A stretch of 10,601 nt of DNA from an uncultured bacterium (lineage in GTDB: Bacteria > Bacteroidota > Bacteroidia > Sphingobacteriales > Sphingobacteriaceae), in the NCBI GenBank assembly GCA_903958995.1, contig CAJBVG010000337.1:1-10601 (forward strand), in the 5' to 3' direction. Position 1 is the first letter of the stretch. Every line of letters starts with the position of its first letter. The notes below the pieces were generated by a model that did no database searches, had not been told where the DNA came from, and saw only the letters and a program-made list of their open reading frames with translations. A program made the translations under genes and the position numbers. Positions 7,958 to 10,601 of this stretch are shown here, piece by piece.

Positions 7958-7981
7958 ATTCCTAATTAAGGAATGATTTTT
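7958..7981 (+). terminator. Weak possible terminator after the MBL-fold gene
   Basis: ATTCCT (7958-7963) pairs with AGGAAT (7969-7974) around a 5-base loop, and a run of five Ts follows at 7977-7981. It starts eight bases after the MBL stop codon. The stem is only six bp with two G-C pairs, so support is limited. The T-run overlaps the -33 element of the sigma-factor promoter. Confidence 0.3.
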
Positions 7982-8012
7982 GCTATGTTTCAGTTTAATT
8001 AACGTATTTTTG
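7979..8012 (+). promoter_or_regulatory. Promoter of the primary sigma factor gene
   Basis: TTTG at 7979-7982 and TATTTTTG at 8005-8012, separated by 22 bases, match the -33 and -7 elements of Bacteroidota sigma-A promoters. Transcription would begin near 8019, leaving a leader of about 25 bases that contains the AGGAGG sequence. The gene's product is the factor that reads this promoter type, so self-transcription is expected. Confidence 0.65.
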
Positions 8013-8034
8013 CAGCCTTTAAAATATAGATAGC

Positions 8035-8040
8035 AGGAGG
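8035..8040 (+). promoter_or_regulatory. Strong Shine-Dalgarno sequence (AGGAGG) of the sigma factor gene
   Basis: AGGAGG lies three bases before the ATG at 8044, followed by AAA. None of the other complete genes in the window has a comparable purine-rich site, in line with the known rarity of Shine-Dalgarno sequences in Bacteroidota, where ribosomal proteins cover the anti-SD end of 16S rRNA. The three-base gap is shorter than the usual optimum. The site fixes the start codon and may reflect special translation control. Confidence 0.75.
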
Positions 8041-8043
8041 AAA

Positions 8044-8907
8044 ATGAGACAACTCAAGATTACCCAATCGATTACAAACCGCGAAAGCCAGTCATTAGAT
8101 AAATATTTACACGAAATCGGTAAAGTAGACCTTATCACTGCTGAAGAAGAAGTAATATTAGCACAAAAAATTAGAGAAGGCGACCAAGCTGCCTTAGAGC
8201 GCTTAACCAAAACGAACTTACGTTTTGTGGTTTCCGTAGCTAAACAATACCAAAATCAAGGATTAACATTAGGTGATTTAATTAACGAAGGAAACTTAGG
8301 TTTGATTAAAGCAGCTAAACGATTTGATGAAACTAAAGGTTTCAAGTTCATCTCCTACGCGGTATGGTGGATTCGTCAGTCGATCTTACAAGCTATTGCT
8401 GAACAATCTCGTATTGTACGTTTACCATTGAATCAAGTAGGTTCATTGAGTAAAATCAGTAAAGCATTTTCTAAATTAGAACAAGAATACGAACGTGAGC
8501 CTTCTCCAGAAGAGCTTGCAGAAATCTTAGAAACAACAGTAGATAAGATTTCGGATACCATGAGTAACTCTGGTCGCCACGTATCTATGGATGCTCCATT
8601 TGTACAAGGGGAAGAAAATACATTATTAGATGTATTAGAAAACAGAGATACACCGGAAACGGATAGTATGTTAATTAACGAGTCATTGAGCGAAGAAATT
8701 AAGCGTTCATTAGCTACGTTAACAGAGAGAGAAAGAGAAATCATTGTATTATTCTTCGGTTTAGGTACTAACCACGCACTTTCATTAGAAGAAATCGGCG
8801 AGAAATTCAATTTAACACGCGAGCGTGTTCGTCAGATTAAAGACAAAGCCCTTCAACGTTTACGTCATACTTCAAGAAGTAAAATATTAAAATCTTACCT
8901 AGGATAG
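8044..8907 (+). CDS. rpoD: Primary sigma factor of RNA polymerase (RpoD/SigA, short Bacteroidota form)
   Basis: The protein has 287 residues, the normal size for the Bacteroidota housekeeping sigma factor, which lacks region 1.1 and the large non-conserved insert of E. coli sigma-70. Region 1.2 spans about 17-50. Region 2 spans about 57-125, with the core-binding stretch GDLINEGNLGLIKA (77-90) and the -10 melting and recognition part KGFKFISYAVWWIRQ (98-111). Region 3 follows up to about 205. Region 4 (about 215-287) carries the helix-turn-helix SLEEIGEKFNLTRERVRQIK (247-266) that contacts the -33 element. It directs most transcription in growing cells and is expected to read the TAnnTTTG promoters seen here. 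The gene has its own promoter, an unusual AGGAGG site and a strong terminator, so it is a single-gene unit. An alternative sigma factor is unlikely given the length and the complete region 1.2. Confidence 0.96.
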   Translation: MRQLKITQSITNRESQSLDKYLHEIGKVDLITAEEEVILAQKIREGDQAALERLTKTNLRFVVSVAKQYQNQGLTLGDLINEGNLGLIKAAKRFDETKGFKFISYAVWWIRQSILQAIAEQSRIVRLPLNQVGSLSKISKAFSKLEQEYEREPSPEELAEILETTVDKISDTMSNSGRHVSMDAPFVQGEENTLLDVLENRDTPETDSMLINESLSEEIKRSLATLTEREREIIVLFFGLGTNHALSLEEIGEKFNLTRERVRQIKDKALQRLRHTSRSKILKSYLG

Positions 8908-8928
8908 TTATTCACTTAAGATTGTTAG

Positions 8929-8972
8929 AAAAGATTGAATGTTAATTAATTATTAATGTTCAATCTTTTTTT
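8929..8972 (+). terminator. Intrinsic terminator of the sigma factor gene
   Basis: Bases 8929-8946 pair with 8952-8969 over 18 positions (16 Watson-Crick and two G-U pairs) around a 5-base loop, TAATT. A run of seven Ts (8966-8972) overlaps and follows the 3' arm. It begins 22 bases after the stop codon at 8907. It is the clearest rho-independent terminator in the window, though the stem is AT-rich. Confidence 0.8.
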
Positions 8973-8979
8973 ATTTTTG
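8972..8979 (+). promoter_or_regulatory. Promoter -7 box (TATTTTTG) of the GAPDH gene
   Basis: TATTTTTG is an exact TAnnTTTG and ends 21 bases before the ATG at 9001. Its first T is the last T of the preceding terminator's T-run, so the -33 region lies inside the terminator hairpin. No good TTTG is visible there. Transcription would start near 8986, downstream of the earlier in-frame ATG at 8956, which argues for the start at 9001. Confidence 0.6.
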
Positions 8980-9000
8980 TGGCAAACAAACACTACGCAC

Positions 9001-10443
9001 ATGTTAAACAAATACGAATCCGAATTAAAAGATTGGATTGCTAAAGAGAAGAAAGCAATACAACTTATTAATGTTGTTGGTCATTTATGGTTCGATAACT
9101 CTATTGAGTTAATCTTATTCAGAAAGCCATTAGTAGACGCAAATGCTAGCGAAATTTTAGGCTACCATTTATATGCTCAAAACATCGTTGGCAAACCTAT
9201 CACTATCGATGAAACCTATGCTCTTGCTGAACAAATTTCGAAAATGGACGTCGCTCCTTCTCGTATTGATTTAGGAAGATTAGCATCTGAATGGATTGCA
9301 GAAAAAGGGAACTTTGCATCTATCGAAGAATTCGTAAAAACAAAATTAGCCGCACATTTAGGTGCTGCCGATAAAGTATTAACACCGAAAGATGTGGTAT
9401 TGTATGGCTTCGGACGTATTGGAAGAATTGCAGCTCGCGAGTTAATCACACAAGCTGGTAAAGGAGAACAATTACGCTTAAGAGCCATTGTTACTCGTAG
9501 CAATTCAGATAAAGACATTTCTAAACGAGCAGATTTATTAAGATACGATTCAGTACACGGTCCATTTAATGGAACTATTGTAGAGGATTATGATAATAAA
9601 GCTTTAATCATAAACGGACAAACTGTATTATTAATCGCAGCAAAAGATGCTTCGGAAGTTGATTACACACAATATGGTATTAATGATGCCTTAGTAATCG
9701 ACAATACTGGTGTATTAAGAGATCGCGAAGGATTATCTAAGCATTTACAAGCCAAAGGCATTAGCAAAGTATTGTTAACTGCACCAGGTGGTAGTGTTCC
9801 TAATATTGTTTTCGGTGTTAACCACGGATCACAAGACCCTAACGAAACTATTTTCTCTGCTGCATCTTGCACAACTAATGCAATTGTTCCTGTATTAAAA
9901 GTGATTGAAGATAATTTTGGTATTGAGAAAGGACATATTGAAACTGTTCACTCGTACACCAACGACCAAAATTTATTGGATAATTACCATGAGAAATATC
10001 GCCGTGGACGTTCTGCTGCATTAAACATGGTAATAACTGAAACAGGTGCTGATAAAGCCGTATCGAAGGTATTACCACACTTAACAGGTAAACTAACGGG
10101 CAATGCAGTACGTGTACCAACACCAGATGTTTCCTTGGCTATTCTAAACCTTAACTTCAAAAAAGAAGTGAGCTTAGAATCAATTAAAGAAGTGTTAAAC
10201 CAAGCATCATTGTTTGGTGATTTAGTAGAACAAGTTGAATATTCTATATCGAACGAATTAGTTTCAAGCGATTTAATTGGCAATAGCCATGCATCGATTG
10301 TTGACGGACCGGCAACCATTATTGCAAAAGATGGCAAAGGAGCTGTTTTATATGTTTGGTATGATAACGAATACGGTTACACCCGCCAAGTAATTCGCCT
10401 AGCGAAATCTATTGCTGGGGTAATTCGTATTACCTACTATTAA
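9001..10443 (+). CDS. gap: Glyceraldehyde-3-phosphate dehydrogenase, long form with N-terminal extension
   Basis: From the ATG at 9001 the protein has 480 residues, against about 335 for ordinary GAPDH. I chose this start because the in-frame ATG at 8956 lies inside the sigma-factor terminator and upstream of the -7 box, and it would add a hydrophobic tail that looks like translated non-coding sequence. Residues 1 to about 130 form an extra, mainly helical domain typical of long GAPDHs I recall from Bacteroidota. The Rossmann motif is YGFGRIGR (135-142). The catalytic Cys290 sits in SAASCTTN, its partner His317 in HSYTND, and the substrate-binding RVPTPDVS and closing WYDNEYGY are present. 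The enzyme oxidatively phosphorylates glyceraldehyde 3-phosphate in glycolysis, or runs in reverse in gluconeogenesis. The Asp that normally binds the adenosine ribose of NAD at the end of strand beta-2 is absent; the stretch reads Thr165-Arg166-Ser167, so NADP use is possible. Confidence 0.94.
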   Translation: MLNKYESELKDWIAKEKKAIQLINVVGHLWFDNSIELILFRKPLVDANASEILGYHLYAQNIVGKPITIDETYALAEQISKMDVAPSRIDLGRLASEWIAEKGNFASIEEFVKTKLAAHLGAADKVLTPKDVVLYGFGRIGRIAARELITQAGKGEQLRLRAIVTRSNSDKDISKRADLLRYDSVHGPFNGTIVEDYDNKALIINGQTVLLIAAKDASEVDYTQYGINDALVIDNTGVLRDREGLSKHLQAKGISKVLLTAPGGSVPNIVFGVNHGSQDPNETIFSAASCTTNAIVPVLKVIEDNFGIEKGHIETVHSYTNDQNLLDNYHEKYRRGRSAALNMVITETGADKAVSKVLPHLTGKLTGNAVRVPTPDVSLAILNLNFKKEVSLESIKEVLNQASLFGDLVEQVEYSISNELVSSDLIGNSHASIVDGPATIIAKDGKGAVLYVWYDNEYGYTRQVIRLAKSIAGVIRITYY

Positions 10444-10445
10444 TT

Positions 10446-10517
10446 GGTAACTAGTGAATGGTGACTGGTGAAGGACAATTTATATTTCCATTCACCAGTC
10501 ACTAGTCACCAGTTACT
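10446..10517. repeat. Degenerate 7-base tandem repeats forming a large inverted repeat after gap
   Basis: The left arm (10446-10472) and right arm (10491-10517) pair over 27 positions, with only two true mismatches and two G-T wobbles. An 18-base spacer can extend the stem by three more pairs past one bulged base. Each arm is built from 7-base units. The left runs as TGAATGG, TGACTGG and TGAAGGA after a TAACTAG unit; the right is the complement, with CCATTCA, CCAGTCA, CTAGTCA and CCAGTTA. It begins two bases after the gap stop codon and may end its transcription, although no T-run follows. Similar short tandem families are dispersed in some genomes, so this may be one copy of a repeat family. 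Confidence 0.7.
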
Positions 10518-10526
10518 ATTATTAAC

Positions 10527-10535
10527 TTATCCACA
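10527..10535 (+). other. DnaA box match (TTATCCACA)
   Basis: This is an exact match to the bacterial DnaA box consensus TTATNCACA, in its strongest-binding form. It lies in non-coding sequence 84 bases after gap and has the same orientation and the same preceding AC as a second match at 10591-10599. A single box can occur by chance or control a gene; the pair is more suggestive. Confidence 0.45.
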
Positions 10536-10552
10536 TTCACCATTCCTACCCA

Positions 10553-10586
10553 CTAGCAATCAGCTAGATAGCACATCATAATGTGC
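10553..10586. repeat. Two small hairpins between the DnaA box matches
   Basis: CTAGC (10553-10557) pairs with GCTAG (10563-10567) around a 5-base loop. GCACAT (10571-10576) pairs with ATGTGC (10581-10586) around a 4-base loop, and this second stem can be extended by TA/TA past a bulge. Both lie in the non-coding end of the window between the two DnaA box matches. Function is unknown; either could be a minor terminator or a protein site. Confidence 0.35.
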
Positions 10587-10590
10587 CTAC

Positions 10591-10599
10591 TTATTCACA
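10591..10599 (+). other. DnaA box match (TTATTCACA)
   Basis: This is a second exact TTATNCACA match in the same orientation, starting 64 bases after the start of the first and two bases from the window edge. Both matches are preceded by AC. Whether it belongs to a longer cluster cannot be judged because the sequence ends here. Confidence 0.45.
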
Positions 10600-10601
10600 A
10601 C

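Noticed and set aside
7587..7958. Open frame of 123 codons on the minus strand inside the MBL-fold gene
   Set aside because: Antisense shadow of a gene with a full set of zinc ligands; no promoter box or family signature.
8433..8810. Open frame of 125 codons on the minus strand inside rpoD
   Set aside because: It overlaps conserved sigma regions 3 and 4; the Ser-rich, low-complexity translation is typical of an antisense shadow.
8956..9000. Upstream in-frame ATG giving a 495-residue GAPDH with a hydrophobic N-terminus
   Set aside because: The ATG is inside the rpoD terminator and before the -7 box; the added residues translate the terminator T-run and promoter.
9984..10337. Open frame of 117 codons on the minus strand inside gap
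   Set aside because: It lies fully inside a clearly coding, conserved gene and has no recognisable protein features.
10446..10517. Attachment site or integron-type recombination site
   Set aside because: No integrase or tRNA gene is nearby, and the 7-base periodicity explains the palindrome better.

Overview
This is an ordinary-looking chromosomal stretch from a low-GC member of the Bacteroidota, most likely Flavobacteriia-like. The evidence is the proteins and the promoters. There is a short 287-residue primary sigma factor without region 1.1, an S46 dipeptidyl-peptidase, the long form of glyceraldehyde-3-phosphate dehydrogenase with an extra N-terminal domain, and a PurM-like AIR synthase of the type these bacteria carry. 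Four genes are preceded by an exact TAnnTTTG box, the -7 element of Bacteroidota sigma-A promoters, 21 to 32 bases before the start codon.

Layout: (1) 1-570, the 3' half of a purM-like purine biosynthesis gene that enters from outside the window. (2) 638-1657, a membrane-anchored, partly degenerate metallophosphoesterase-like protein I cannot name. (3) 1658-1747, an AT-rich repeat and inverted repeat between converging genes. (4) 1748-3916 on the minus strand, a secreted S46 peptidase of DPP7 type. (5) A divergent promoter region at 3917-4019. (6) 4020-5594, an exported MuiA-like (DUF4140/DUF4139) protein. (7) 5658-7046, dihydrolipoyl dehydrogenase, followed by a perfect 18-bp hairpin. (8) 7111-7950, an MBL-fold hydrolase. 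(9) 8044-8907, the primary sigma factor, with a strong Shine-Dalgarno sequence and a good intrinsic terminator. (10) 9001-10443, GAPDH. (11) 10444-10601, non-coding sequence with degenerate 7-base repeats in a large hairpin and two perfect DnaA-box matches.

The genes do not form one operon. Most have their own promoter, or are set apart by a hairpin or a strand switch. They serve core metabolism (purines, 2-oxoacid dehydrogenases, glycolysis), transcription and peptide use in the cell envelope.

I found no mobile element, CRISPR array, tRNA, rRNA or defence cassette, and no convincing new multi-gene system. The points most worth following up are the right-hand non-coding end (possible start of a DnaA-box cluster), the strong ribosome binding site of the sigma factor in a lineage that normally does not use one, the altered metal-site motifs of the 638-1657 protein, and the coenzyme-site and N-terminal features of GAPDH.
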